The notes: generated by a model from the sequence alone, not told the origin. Counted from the stretch's first letter, positions 31,697-40,430 are shown. The stretch: DNA of 43,484 nucleotides from Martinezella rhizogenes (GCF_027460065.1 NZ_JAPYZZ010000027.1:33981-77464), one strand, 5' to 3'. Made by a program: numbers and translations.

Positions 31697-32218
31697 CTAT
31701 TTATCAATGAATGTAATGGGTTGATAATTGTGGAGAAATGCGTCGTATGCATTCGCCATCTCGACGTTCACTACTTTGGGAGGATCATCGGACGACTGCT
31801 CCCAGAATTCAGGCGCTTTTTGCTTGTCTATTCCGATAATGAAACCATTGGTACTAATGCTCAGTTTTGGGAACAAGACAGCACCAAGTCCATAAAGCGC
31901 ACCGCCGTTTGCTTTTTCGAAAGCTGCTAGCACGTCACGCGATGACGCTTCGAAAACAGACACATCGCCGAACATGATATTGAATTTTGTATATCTATCC
32001 AGTTGGATACCAGTCAGTTTCTCGTTTCGAAAATATAGGACGGGTGCCTCCATGTCCCTCGCCTGCTGTAAAACAGGTATGTTATCAGCACCTTGTTCGG
32101 TAAACTCGGCATATATAGGTCCCAATTCTGCTTCAAGGGACGCGACGTCATCACGCGACATCCCAAAGCGGAGCGGCCCAACCCCGATTAGTGGATTTAA
32201 TTCCCAAGCTTCACTCAT
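31697..32218 (-). CDS. Putative immunity protein to the SHH-type effector
   Basis: The 173-residue product starts at the ATG at 32218 after AGGGGATATCGA; a start at 32242 would overlap the effector. It begins MSEAWELNPLIGVGPLRFGM, followed by SRDDVASLEAELG. The GxGPxRFGMS opening is common in small cytoplasmic proteins found beside polymorphic toxins. There is no signal peptide, which fits neutralising a DNase in the cytoplasm. It directly follows the effector gene by 10 bp. The role is inferred from this position. Confidence 0.65.
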   Translation of the reverse strand: MSEAWELNPLIGVGPLRFGMSRDDVASLEAELGPIYAEFTEQGADNIPVLQQARDMEAPVLYFRNEKLTGIQLDRYTKFNIMFGDVSVFEASSRDVLAAFEKANGGALYGLGAVLFPKLSISTNGFIIGIDKQKAPEFWEQSSDDPPKVVNVEMANAYDAFLHNYQPITFIDK

Positions 32219-32228
32219 TCGATATCCC

Positions 32229-32990
32229 CTAAATAATACCATACCGCTTCAAACACGCAGTATAGGCCTCCATTTGGTAAATTGCCGCGTCATATTTCCC
32301 AGGGAATTTTGCCATTATCTCTCCAACGTCAATGGCCTGAGCAGCTATGAAGTTTCCGGAGGCGATCATTTCCTGCTGGCCTGCCAGTGTCGCATTGGAT
32401 TGTGGAGACCGCCCATAGCTGTTTGTCATTCGATGGTCACGTTTATCCATTTGAATTGCCGGACCGACATCAGGATGCAGAGGCGAAATCGATCTAGCAG
32501 GCATATGATGACTATCCAGATCGTCGCCTTTAGTCTCTGGAGTCCCTGTCATACACCCGTGCGCGCCCCCGCGGTACTTCGAGCCAAAGGTACCACAAGC
32601 AAGCGCGGCGCAGGGATTCTGCGCACACGTCGCGCAAGTAATGGTTGTAGCCTTTGCATCGGCTTTATCTGCCGCCTGATCTCCAGCAATCCAGTCCTTA
32701 AAATCCTGTATTTTTTCATTTGTGTATTGCCCTGGCCCCGTTTGGTCGATCCACTCGCCTGCTGCCTTGCCTCCAAGGTAACCGCCAGCCGCACCCGCAG
32801 TAGCGCCTGCTGCGCCACCAACCCATGCACCATATCCACCGCCGCCGATCGTACCGAAGCCGGGCGCAACAAGTGTGCCCCCGCCTGCGCCGGCAGCCCC
32901 ACCCAAGGCGGCACCGCCAACGAGACCACCAGCCCCGCCGCCAACCAGGCCGAGATTGCCAAGCAGGTTTTCAAAAAAACCGCCACTCAT
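32229..32990 (-). CDS. T6SS effector: glycine-zipper N-terminus, Cys motif, predicted Tox-SHH (HNH/EndoVII-like) nuclease
   Basis: The product is 253 residues. Residues ~10-80 form a glycine/alanine-zipper region (GGGAGGLVGGAALGGAAGAG and more) with membrane-helix character. A cysteine motif TCATC-x4-C (C119, C122, C127, plus C132) separates it from the C-terminal domain. The latter has S160-H161-H162 in DSHHMPARS, GPAIQMDKRDH186RMTNSYG and a helical end KFPGKYDAAIYQMEAY, as in the HNH/EndoVII toxins with the SHH signature. DNA cleavage in a rival cell is predicted. The start overlaps the upstream adaptor stop as ATGA. The Gly-rich part may assist delivery or crossing of the target membrane. 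Confidence 0.8.
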   Translation of the reverse strand: MSGGFFENLLGNLGLVGGGAGGLVGGAALGGAAGAGGGTLVAPGFGTIGGGGYGAWVGGAAGATAGAAGGYLGGKAAGEWIDQTGPGQYTNEKIQDFKDWIAGDQAADKADAKATTITCATCAQNPCAALACGTFGSKYRGGAHGCMTGTPETKGDDLDSHHMPARSISPLHPDVGPAIQMDKRDHRMTNSYGRSPQSNATLAGQQEMIASGNFIAAQAIDVGEIMAKFPGKYDAAIYQMEAYTACLKRYGII

Positions 32991-33991
32991 GCTCGATCAC
33001 CCGCCACGAGCGCTCCCGTGATCCCTCGCATGAACAGTTTGACCTGTTCGTCGGGGGACGATCCTCGCTTAGTGATAAACTCCAAGGCCTCCGGGGACTG
33101 CGCGATACGACCGTTTGTTTTGCACATCATGAAGGCCCATCGGAATTGCGCCCCTTCAGAAACCAGCCCAAGTTTTTTGCCCGTTTCCTCGCAGACTCGT
33201 AAATGCTCTTCGATAGCCTCGTTTGTCGCACCAGCCGTTTCTTCCGGGCAAGTTTGCTTGAGGTAAATATGTCGTCGAAGACGAGCTGCTGATTGACGTC
33301 TCTTTTCTATAGCCTGCATCTCGTTTATCGAGAGCTTGAGCGGACCGGGCGGTGATAACGGCATGTCTTCGCCCCGATTAAGCCGAAGTGGCTTGTCTCC
33401 CCAGTCGGCATCAGCGCTGTATAGAATTTGTGAGGCTGGTCCAAGGACACGCGACATGTTCACATATGTAAGACTGGGTAAAACCTGAGCCATGACATTG
33501 GCATCACAATGACGGAACAGCACCATGTCATAACCAACCTGATTTGGCTGGTTAGGTGCTCTAGCGAGAGGGTCACGTTCATAGCTTTTTCCGCGATCCA
33601 TATTGGCGCTACTTGGCAAAAGAACCTTATTAATGCCCCTCAAGTGTCGATAGAGCGCTTTGCCGCCAGCATCGCAGACCCAGAATACGACCGCAGGACG
33701 TTCGTCAATCAAAGTCAGCAGTCGATCCAGCAAAGCAGAGTCTGGAGAGAAATCATCGTAGTCGTCATCGCGACGATACAGTCTCGTATCACGATCTAAC
33801 CACACCAGTTGCGGTGCGGTTTTTAATTGATCAGCTGTGCCGTTGCCACGGTCGAGATATAAAGAGCGATAGACAAAATCTCCTTCGAATAACGCATTAG
33901 GCAGGTCATCAAACTGCGCGCCGTCCAGCACTGCAAAAACGGGCTGACCTATGCTTGATAAAAGCGGCTTCAGCTTCAGGTTTTCAGCCAT
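32987..33991 (-). CDS. DUF4123 T6SS effector adaptor (Tap/TEC), first copy
   Basis: This 334-residue adaptor has the DUF4123 domain with VFAVLDGAQFDDLPNALFEG, RSLYLDRG and LYRHLRGINKVLLP. It begins 1 bp after the vgrG stop and ends on an ATGA overlap with the SHH-type effector, so it is the chaperone between VgrG and that effector. The C-terminal region (~240-334) is Cys-containing and differs from the second adaptor, consistent with cargo specificity. In A. tumefaciens, Tap-1-type DUF4123 proteins do this job for the DNase Tde1. Confidence 0.92.
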   Translation of the reverse strand: MAENLKLKPLLSSIGQPVFAVLDGAQFDDLPNALFEGDFVYRSLYLDRGNGTADQLKTAPQLVWLDRDTRLYRRDDDYDDFSPDSALLDRLLTLIDERPAVVFWVCDAGGKALYRHLRGINKVLLPSSANMDRGKSYERDPLARAPNQPNQVGYDMVLFRHCDANVMAQVLPSLTYVNMSRVLGPASQILYSADADWGDKPLRLNRGEDMPLSPPGPLKLSINEMQAIEKRRQSAARLRRHIYLKQTCPEETAGATNEAIEEHLRVCEETGKKLGLVSEGAQFRWAFMMCKTNGRIAQSPEALEFITKRGSSPDEQVKLFMRGITGALVAGDRA

Positions 33992-33992
33992 G

Positions 33993-36446
33993 TCAGCCTC
34001 TTACGAATGGCGTGGACGATTTGGCCATTTCGCGCAGACATGAGGCCCCTTCACCCGGCCCGCCCTTTTTGAAGTTGATCTGGTTGCCTTCGATATCGAT
34101 CTTCAAACCATGAATGTGAATGCCAGTGCTATTCAGCTCAATGTAGCCGCCTTTAGTCGACAACAGGATCGTGTCGTCACCAAAAATCTCCCAGACCTTC
34201 GCTTCGCCGTGATATTTCTCTTCGGAGACGAGGTTGTAGAGTTTGCCGACATTGACGGTGATCTTCTCACCGACACGCGTGTATTGGCCCGTACCGATCT
34301 CGACGAATTGCTCTTTGCCGATGGTCAGGTTCTGTTGTTTTCCAACCTGTCGAACTTCCGTCTGGCCGATATTGGTGACCTTGCTCACACCGACCTGCTC
34401 AGCTTTGGCAACGCCCACGGATGTAGACTGAAACGCACCGATGATCGTATTCATGATGCCTGGCAGCGGAAAAAGGCCAGAGGCATCGGAACCGACACCC
34501 GTGCCTGATCCTGCAAGCGCCGTACCCGCATCCGCCCGCGGGCTTGGACCGGAGACAACGCCCTCGCGCGATGACAGACCGCCGGCACCGAGAAAGCCGA
34601 GTGCGGATGAAGCCAGCGTAGTGGCAAAAGCCGCGACACCGGGGCCACCGCCGCCGGCGATCTGGGCGGCCTGTGAAAGCAGGCCGGCGGTCTGTCCTGA
34701 AAGCCCCTGCACGCCTGCCATCGCCATCATCGCCATCGGTCCCGTGCCACCGACCACGGTGTTCACCGAACCGCCGATCTCGTGTTTCTGGTTGCCGGAG
34801 ACCTCAACGGCCCGATTGCCGCCAACCGAGGCGACCTCGTGCCGGTCGATGCGCTTGGTGCGGTCATTCAACACCCGCGTCGTCTGATCCTTCTGGGCAT
34901 GGAAGAACTGGTTCTCCTTGCCGGCTTCGTCCTCGAAGGTGATTTCGTTGAAACCGTCGCCCTTGTGGCTGTTGGATCGCAGCACCATGCGCGTCTTGTT
35001 GGCGGGCAGGTCGTAGGGCACGGAATTGGCGGGATTGTTCACCACACCGATGACCAGCGGCTTGTCCGGGTCACCGTCGACAAAGGCAACCATAACTTCC
35101 ATGCCGATGCGCGGGATAACCTGCGCGCCCCATGTGCCGCCGCCCCATGCCTGACTGACCCGTACCCAGCACGTATCCGTGCCATCCTTCTTCGCCTTGC
35201 GGTCCCACGGGAACCACAGCTTGATGCGGCCATATTGATCCGGATGGATTTCCTCGCCTTCAGGGCCGGCGACAATCGCCACCTGCGTGCCCTCGATCCT
35301 CGGCCGCTTCGTCGCCCGGTGCGGCGTCAGCGGCACGCGCGCCGGGATCGCCTCGAAACTGTTGCGATATTCCGGCTCGTTGCCGTTCGTCTCATAGGAA
35401 AGGTCGACAATGCTGTGGCTCGCTCGGATGATCACATGCTCTTCATAGGCATGATCGGGATGCGCAACCTCATAAGGCGTGAACCGACGGCCGGCCTCCA
35501 AAATCCGCGAGGTGGACGAGCCGAATACACGGTCATGATCCGCCTCTATCGACTGGGTCCGCAGCTTCTGCGCCCGCTCGGCCTCTTCAACCGTGCTGAT
35601 GCGGGCCGGATATTCATAAAGCTCGCGTTTGGTCGCATCCGGCATCTGCACCAGCGATGGCGTCATCGTGCCCGGCACCATGCCCGGCGTCTCGAAATTC
35701 CAGTCCGCGCCCGCGCGCTGGCCCGAGACATAGGAAAAACGCCGCGCCCAGTCGTTGATGTGGTTACGGTCCGACGAGCCCTGCGCCAGACGCACCCGGC
35801 CCTCGCCCTTAGCGGACGGTGACGGCCCGAGCCAGCCGCTGGCGCTGTCGGCCACATGCAGCTTGTGGGAACCTTCCTCATGCGCAAACCAGTAGAACAG
35901 GCCATCTTCCTCGAAACGACGCAGAAGGTAGGAGAGGTCATCTTCATTCCATTGAACGCTGTAATGCTGTGCAGGCGGCGGCGAGATGATGCCTGACGTA
36001 TCGGGGGCGGGAATGCCATGTTCGGAAAATAGTGTCTCGACGATCTCGACTGCCGTCTTGTCCATCCAGATGCGGCAATCGGAGCGGCGCGACAGAAGCC
36101 ACATTTGCGGGCGGATCGTCAGCGCATAGGAGCGCAGCCCGCGGGTGATCGGCGGCCCCTCATGCAGTTCCGTCACCAGACCATTGAAGGGGCGGCGGAT
36201 GCCGCTGCCTTCCGCGCCATCTCCCTGCTCGACTTCGACCGAAACATCGATCAAGCGTCCGATCAGTTCCTCGGGTTTCACCGCGTCCTTCTTGGCCCGC
36301 ACGTTCAGGTGAATCTCGAAAAGCCGCGAAACACCCTCGTCAACCGCAAGTCGTTCCGGCAGAAGCTGGTCTTCCCCTAACGGAGACTTGACCTTGAGCA
36401 CACGGCTTGCCTGAACGAAATCGGAAGAAGAAGACTGATCATTCAT
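33993..36446 (-). CDS. vgrG: VgrG/TssI spike protein of the type VI secretion system
   Basis: The product has 817 residues. A gp27-like N-terminal part (~1-370) with VSRLFEIHLNVRA and YSVQWNEDDLSYLLRRFEED is followed by the gp5-like OB fold (~395-470: DQYGRIKLWFPWDR, TCWVRVSQAWGGGTWG, RIGMEVMVAF). A C-terminal beta-prism has repeating valine-glycine strands (EVRQVGKQQNLTIGKEQFVE). An Ala/Gly/Met-rich insertion of ~90 residues (~570-660) interrupts the prism. No fused toxin is present; the protein ends KSSTPFVRG just before the adaptor gene. No tss structural genes are in the window, so this is an orphan vgrG module that uses a T6SS encoded elsewhere. Confidence 0.96.
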   Translation of the reverse strand: MNDQSSSSDFVQASRVLKVKSPLGEDQLLPERLAVDEGVSRLFEIHLNVRAKKDAVKPEELIGRLIDVSVEVEQGDGAEGSGIRRPFNGLVTELHEGPPITRGLRSYALTIRPQMWLLSRRSDCRIWMDKTAVEIVETLFSEHGIPAPDTSGIISPPPAQHYSVQWNEDDLSYLLRRFEEDGLFYWFAHEEGSHKLHVADSASGWLGPSPSAKGEGRVRLAQGSSDRNHINDWARRFSYVSGQRAGADWNFETPGMVPGTMTPSLVQMPDATKRELYEYPARISTVEEAERAQKLRTQSIEADHDRVFGSSTSRILEAGRRFTPYEVAHPDHAYEEHVIIRASHSIVDLSYETNGNEPEYRNSFEAIPARVPLTPHRATKRPRIEGTQVAIVAGPEGEEIHPDQYGRIKLWFPWDRKAKKDGTDTCWVRVSQAWGGGTWGAQVIPRIGMEVMVAFVDGDPDKPLVIGVVNNPANSVPYDLPANKTRMVLRSNSHKGDGFNEITFEDEAGKENQFFHAQKDQTTRVLNDRTKRIDRHEVASVGGNRAVEVSGNQKHEIGGSVNTVVGGTGPMAMMAMAGVQGLSGQTAGLLSQAAQIAGGGGPGVAAFATTLASSALGFLGAGGLSSREGVVSGPSPRADAGTALAGSGTGVGSDASGLFPLPGIMNTIIGAFQSTSVGVAKAEQVGVSKVTNIGQTEVRQVGKQQNLTIGKEQFVEIGTGQYTRVGEKITVNVGKLYNLVSEEKYHGEAKVWEIFGDDTILLSTKGGYIELNSTGIHIHGLKIDIEGNQINFKKGGPGEGASCLREMAKSSTPFVRG

Positions 36447-36603
36447 GGCAAACCTCGATGGAAGATCGGAAAAAAATCAATCAACTGCCAAAATCTCGAC
36501 AGAATGCAATCAAACATTGTGGCGAAACCATGGACTCAACATGAATTCTGCAACCCGGATAGGGCAAAATACTACCCATGAAATTTGACAGGAGGGGGTG
36601 GAC

Positions 36604-37539
36604 GTGCCGGTAGGAGCAAGGCCGAAACAGACAAAACACGACGCCGACCACTATGGCTTGCGTCGAGAAGAAGCCGCCGGGGCACACCGCGGTGCCGGCT
36701 GGTGGGTAAGCCTGAGGCGGCGCGGCCACAGGATCGTCAGGCTGTTCAAGGACAGTGTCTACGGTTCGGGCGATGCCGCCTATCGTCAGGCGCGTGCCTA
36801 TCGCGACGCCATCATCCTTGCCATTCCGCCCGCCACCAACCACGAGCAGGCCGTGCTTCTGCGCAAGAACAACCGAAGTGGCATTTCCGGTGTGAGGCGC
36901 GTCGAGACAGCGGATGGCGATGTCTGGCAGGCAACTTTGATGACCAATGAGGGGCAAAAAAGAGAAAACTTCTCCATCGCCAAGCTAGGCGAGGAGGCGG
37001 CAAAATCGATGGCGATAACGCAGCGCCACAAGTGGCTGAAGGCGCTGCCGGTAACCCATCTCGCCTATGCCCATCACGCTGCCGAAGTGGCGCGCCATCA
37101 ATTTGGCGAAGAGCTTGTGCCTTTGGACGACATTATGCCCGAGGCGCGTCTAGGCGATGCGGAAATCGAAGCACGCATCAGGGCGATCAACGAACGGTTT
37201 GATGCGGCGCGGCCGAAGCGACTGCGGGTCCGGGTCAAAAGCTACACGAAGGACAGGGTCTCCATCGCTGTTTCCGATGCGGGTAGCCCGGCGCGGAAAA
37301 AGCTCATCCATCTCAACACACGGGACAAGCCCCGCATCGAAATTATCGACACGATCAAAAAGAGCGTCCGGGAAAGCGTATCGGCAGTTCATGATGAGAA
37401 CATCGCGCGCTGGTTCATTTCCGAACATGCAAACAAACTACTCGCCCCACAGACCTTCAATGTTGATGAGGGTTTCAACGTACTACTGATTGTGCCTGGA
37501 AGCAGGGACTATCAGATGCCGGGTGACGAACTGGAGTGA
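36604..37539 (+). CDS. AP2-domain protein, divergent from vgrG
   Basis: The product is about 311 residues. I place the start at the GTG at 36604, at good spacing from GGAGGGG; the GTG at 36598 is also possible. Two AP2/ERF-like stretches are visible: GWWVSLRRRGHRIVRLFKDS with YRQARAYRDAII, and RKNNRSGISGVRRVETADGD with a following GEEAAKSMAITQRHKWL. AP2 domains bind DNA in plants, and in bacteria occur in homing-type HNH enzymes and stand-alone proteins. No HNH motif is present. The rest (~180-311) is not recognised. Divergent placement next to vgrG suggests a regulator of the T6SS module or an unrelated neighbour. Confidence 0.75.
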   Translation: MPVGARPKQTKHDADHYGLRREEAAGAHRGAGWWVSLRRRGHRIVRLFKDSVYGSGDAAYRQARAYRDAIILAIPPATNHEQAVLLRKNNRSGISGVRRVETADGDVWQATLMTNEGQKRENFSIAKLGEEAAKSMAITQRHKWLKALPVTHLAYAHHAAEVARHQFGEELVPLDDIMPEARLGDAEIEARIRAINERFDAARPKRLRVRVKSYTKDRVSIAVSDAGSPARKKLIHLNTRDKPRIEIIDTIKKSVRESVSAVHDENIARWFISEHANKLLAPQTFNVDEGFNVLLIVPGSRDYQMPGDELE

Positions 37540-37570
37540 TCAGTTATGCGTAGCGCGCACTCGTACTCCA

Positions 37571-37637
37571 GCACGACTTGCACATAAACCTGTTGTCAAA
37601 TGATTTGATTGGCAACAGGTTTATGTACAAGTCGTGC
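37571..37637. terminator. Long inverted repeat between convergent genes, probable bidirectional terminator
   Basis: The 25-nt arms 37571-37595 (GCACGACTTGCACATAAACC...) and 37613-37637 are reverse complements with one mismatch. They leave a 17-nt loop that contains the small palindrome TCAAATGATTTGA. It lies between the AP2 gene and the Ig-fold gene, which converge. It has no clear T-run, and the arms are unusually long for a simple terminator. Confidence 0.6.
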
Positions 37638-37644
37638 TTATCGG

Positions 37645-38710
37645 CTATGCCCGTTTTTCGAAAAATACGGTCAGCGGCCAGTTTCCACTGTAGTAGGGGT
37701 TACATCCAGGCTGTGGGTCGGAAGTGCCTATCGTGAACCAATTCGAGTATCCAACGGTGGCGTCGCTGTCGATCGCCTTGAAGCGGATTTTGGTCGTGTC
37801 GTAGGGTTGCGTCGCATAGCCGGAGAGCTTCAGGTCTTTCGAGACCTGGTTGGAGATGACGCCGAACGGCAGTTCCTCGCCCGTTTCCAGCTCGAGATAA
37901 TAGCCAGCCGGACGGGTGGGGTTGATCAGGCGGTTCGGTCTATGCGGATTTGGCGCGCCGAAATTGAAGAGAGCACCGTATGCACCGTTGTCGATCTGGG
38001 GCAGCTTGCGCACATCGTCAGGGATGTGGGGGAAGGTTGGACCGTCCTCTACCGTGTATTTTCCCTGGTAGGTGGCGACCACGTCGCCCATGTAGTTGAT
38101 GCCTTGGATGAAGACGGGGTAGACGCCCGCCTTGGACAGCGTTCCTTCAAAGTAGGGGCCGTTTACGGTGATGCCGTCTGGCGGCATGTACACCCGCCGC
38201 CAACTGTCAACGGTGATCCCGTTCGGAATGGGCAGCGTGTCGAAGCGGTACTTGCCCGTGTGGGCGTAGAGGTCTACCGTGACCGGGGTTCCCTGGACCG
38301 TGTAGACGTCGAAATTGGCTACGGCCGTTGCTACAAGTTCACCGTTCGCATCGTAACCTTCGAGTTCGACGATGGTTCCCTTGCCCTCGGCCGTAGGCGT
38401 TCCCCAAAAGGTCTGCGTTGCTCTGTCGAAAACGATACCGTCGGGAAGTGCTCCAGAAACCACACGCCAATCATCATCCTGCCAGTCGGCCTTCATGGGG
38501 AGCTTTTCGGAAAACGGGTAACCAACACCGCCGACGAAGTAGGGCAGTGATGTCTTTATTCGGGGGAAGCCCTGGCTGAGCGACGACCAAAATCGGCGTC
38601 TTATAGCGATAGAAAATCTGCCCAGGCTTACCCTTAATGATCGTCGCCTGCCCTACAGACGGAAGAAACATGCTGGATGCAACGAGTACGTTCACAAATG
38701 ATCGAAACAA
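37645..38710 (-). pseudogene. Secreted Ig-fold (putative Ig, He_PIG-like) protein, frameshifted
   Basis: The 5' part (38710-~38560) encodes a signal peptide (FRSFVNVLVASSMFLPSVGQA) and GQIFYRYKTPILVV, then runs out of frame and stops at 38474. In the next frame the sequence continues IKTSLPYFVGGVGYPFSEKL, PMKADWQDDDWRVVSGALPD, GIVFDRATQTFWGTPTAEGK and on to a stop at 37645. Segments of the type LPDGIxFDxxTxxxxGTPT are typical of putative Ig domains in bacterial surface proteins. The intact product would be about 350 residues and exported. A single indel between about 38510 and 38600 explains the break, either a real mutation or a sequencing error. Confidence 0.75.
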
Positions 38711-39075
38711 TTAATCCGCCCCAAAATAAATTTATACAAAAATGTAATCTTCACAAAACTCGCAAAATTCAAACACATTATTATAATTATTGAAAATACG
38801 TAAGAATATTGGAATAAATTATTCTTTGCGTGGGCGCATCAAGGGAGGCTGCCCCTTCCAGCGCACCAGCCAATTTCATTGAGCCACGGACTATACGATC
38901 TATCTGGAGAACGGCTGACCAAGCTTCTGGACAGTATTCCCAGTTGAACTCTCATGGATTCTGGTGCCAGAATAGCTTGCTTTGCATAGCTTCATTACTG
39001 TCCAAAACAGACTATAAATCAACCGGGACAGCAATTTCTCGAATCTGTCATAAGGTACGAGGTTCATGGGGAGTG
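38711..39075. other. AT-rich intergenic region
   Basis: Bases ~38715-38825 are distinctly AT-rich compared with the rest of the window and probably hold promoters for both sides. No gene is supported up to the GTG at 39076. An upstream extension of the next frame to 38830 is open but does not look like protein. Confidence 0.45.
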
Positions 39076-39369
39076 GTGACTTTGAACGAACAGGATAGAA
39101 TGGATTTTCTGTCTGCTATGGGGCAGGAGTTTGGCGGAGCTCTATGTCCGCCCCTCCCAGAAGACGCGGCATCCCCTATGGAGTGCTGCGAGGTCATTTT
39201 TAAAGTGTTCGGGGATCAAATTGATCCACAGATGCTGTCAGAAATCACAAGAGACGATATCAGCGCGCTAGCAACACATTTTGGCAGGTACTTCGAGTCA
39301 GATGCACCGTCAGAGGAACAGATAAGTTTGGCTATTCAACAAACGTTGCTGCGGTGGCCTGTAGAGTGA
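39076..39369 (+). CDS. Small acidic hypothetical protein
   Basis: This 97-residue protein starts at a GTG after CATGGGGAGTG; an ATG at 39100 is an alternative. It reads VTLNEQDRMDFLSAMGQEFG, PPLPEDAASPMECCEVIFKV and a helical acidic C-terminus. No family is recognised. Its position among small unlinked genes downstream of a T6SS module makes an orphan immunity-like role possible but unsupported. Confidence 0.5.
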   Translation: MTLNEQDRMDFLSAMGQEFGGALCPPLPEDAASPMECCEVIFKVFGDQIDPQMLSEITRDDISALATHFGRYFESDAPSEEQISLAIQQTLLRWPVE

Positions 39370-39591
39370 TTGTCATGATTTTTAATAGCTTGTCGATGGC
39401 ATCGCTGCGGCTGTTCCGAAGCTCAAAAATGCAGCACAAAAGCCGCTGATAGCCGATACCTCAAAGTATCGCAGGCCTATGCGCTCTGCTTTCCTCATAT
39501 CTGCTCCGATTTGTCACCAATAGGTCAGGCCGCCGCGTCGGAGAAAAAACCTCGCGAGAAGCATACTTCCACAGAGGGTAATGCCCGGCGT
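39370..39591. other. Intergenic region between convergent genes
   Basis: I see no coding sequence or clear terminator in these 222 bp. Confidence 0.4.
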
Positions 39592-40260
39592 TCATATCGG
39601 GCGCAACAGGCTTCCTGTCGTTCGCAAACGCTCCTCTAGCAGTTCCATCAGCTGCTCCTCGCGAATACGCCCTTGTCCCAGACCGAGCTTCATGGCCAAC
39701 TCGCGCCAACCATATGTCGGCTTCACCTGGGGTGCGCCATAGGCGTCAGCAAACCACGCGAGAGCGACTGCATACCCGTATCCGTATTCCATCTCGACCG
39801 AGCCGCCGACAGATACCCAGATATCGGCACCGATAAAAATCGGCGTCCTGAAATCACCACCGATTACCATCGACGAGTCTTCTCTGGACGCGAAAACCCA
39901 ATCCCTGACGACAGCGTCTCCGGTGACGAAGATGATGCTGGCCCAGTCATTATCGACGCTGCCGCATTTCAAATCACCGAAAACAACGAGGGTAACATGC
40001 CCATCGCCCCCCTCAATCTGTGTTGAGACCTTGCCGCTGACATGCAGGTTTCCGTCGATCACAGTGATCCATGAAGACGGGACGAAATCCCCGTCAATCT
40101 CCAGGTCGCCCCGATGAATATATGCATCTGCAGTTTCCGTCCGGGGGCCGCCGGGAACCAGCTGAAACCTCAACAGGGCCTCGGCCACGGCGGGGTCGGA
40201 AAGCTCTTTCGACCTGTTGGTTACAAATTCCTGCCACTCTGCTGACGTTACACTGTTCAA
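39592..40260 (-). CDS. Hypothetical protein with bactofilin-like beta-strand repeats
   Basis: The 222-residue product has an N-terminal helical part (TSAEWQEFVTNRSKELSDPA). Regular strands follow at roughly 20-residue spacing: AYIHRGDLEIDGDFVPSSWI, TVIDGNLHVSGKV, LVVFGDLKCGSV, FVTGDAVVRDWV, MVIGGDFRTPIFIGAD. A small right-handed beta-helix, as in polymer-forming proteins, is likely. The C-terminus is helical with a run of Glu/Leu (EEQLMELLEERLRTT). Proteins of this type occur near polymorphic toxin loci, but I cannot assign a function. It faces the 40431 gene divergently. Confidence 0.6.
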   Translation of the reverse strand: MNSVTSAEWQEFVTNRSKELSDPAVAEALLRFQLVPGGPRTETADAYIHRGDLEIDGDFVPSSWITVIDGNLHVSGKVSTQIEGGDGHVTLVVFGDLKCGSVDNDWASIIFVTGDAVVRDWVFASREDSSMVIGGDFRTPIFIGADIWVSVGGSVEMEYGYGYAVALAWFADAYGAPQVKPTYGWRELAMKLGLGQGRIREEQLMELLEERLRTTGSLLRPI

Positions 40261-40430
40261 GGACGTCCATGCTCCTCATTTCGCTGAATACACCTGAACG
40301 GCAGAATGCCACCGGATTTGACCTGAAGCGGACACTAGGAGGCTGGTGTCAACATGTCCAGAAAGGATGGTTTGCCCACGGCGGCTTCCCGGGTTACCCC
40401 GATGGAAGCGAACTATTCAGAGAGGAAACA

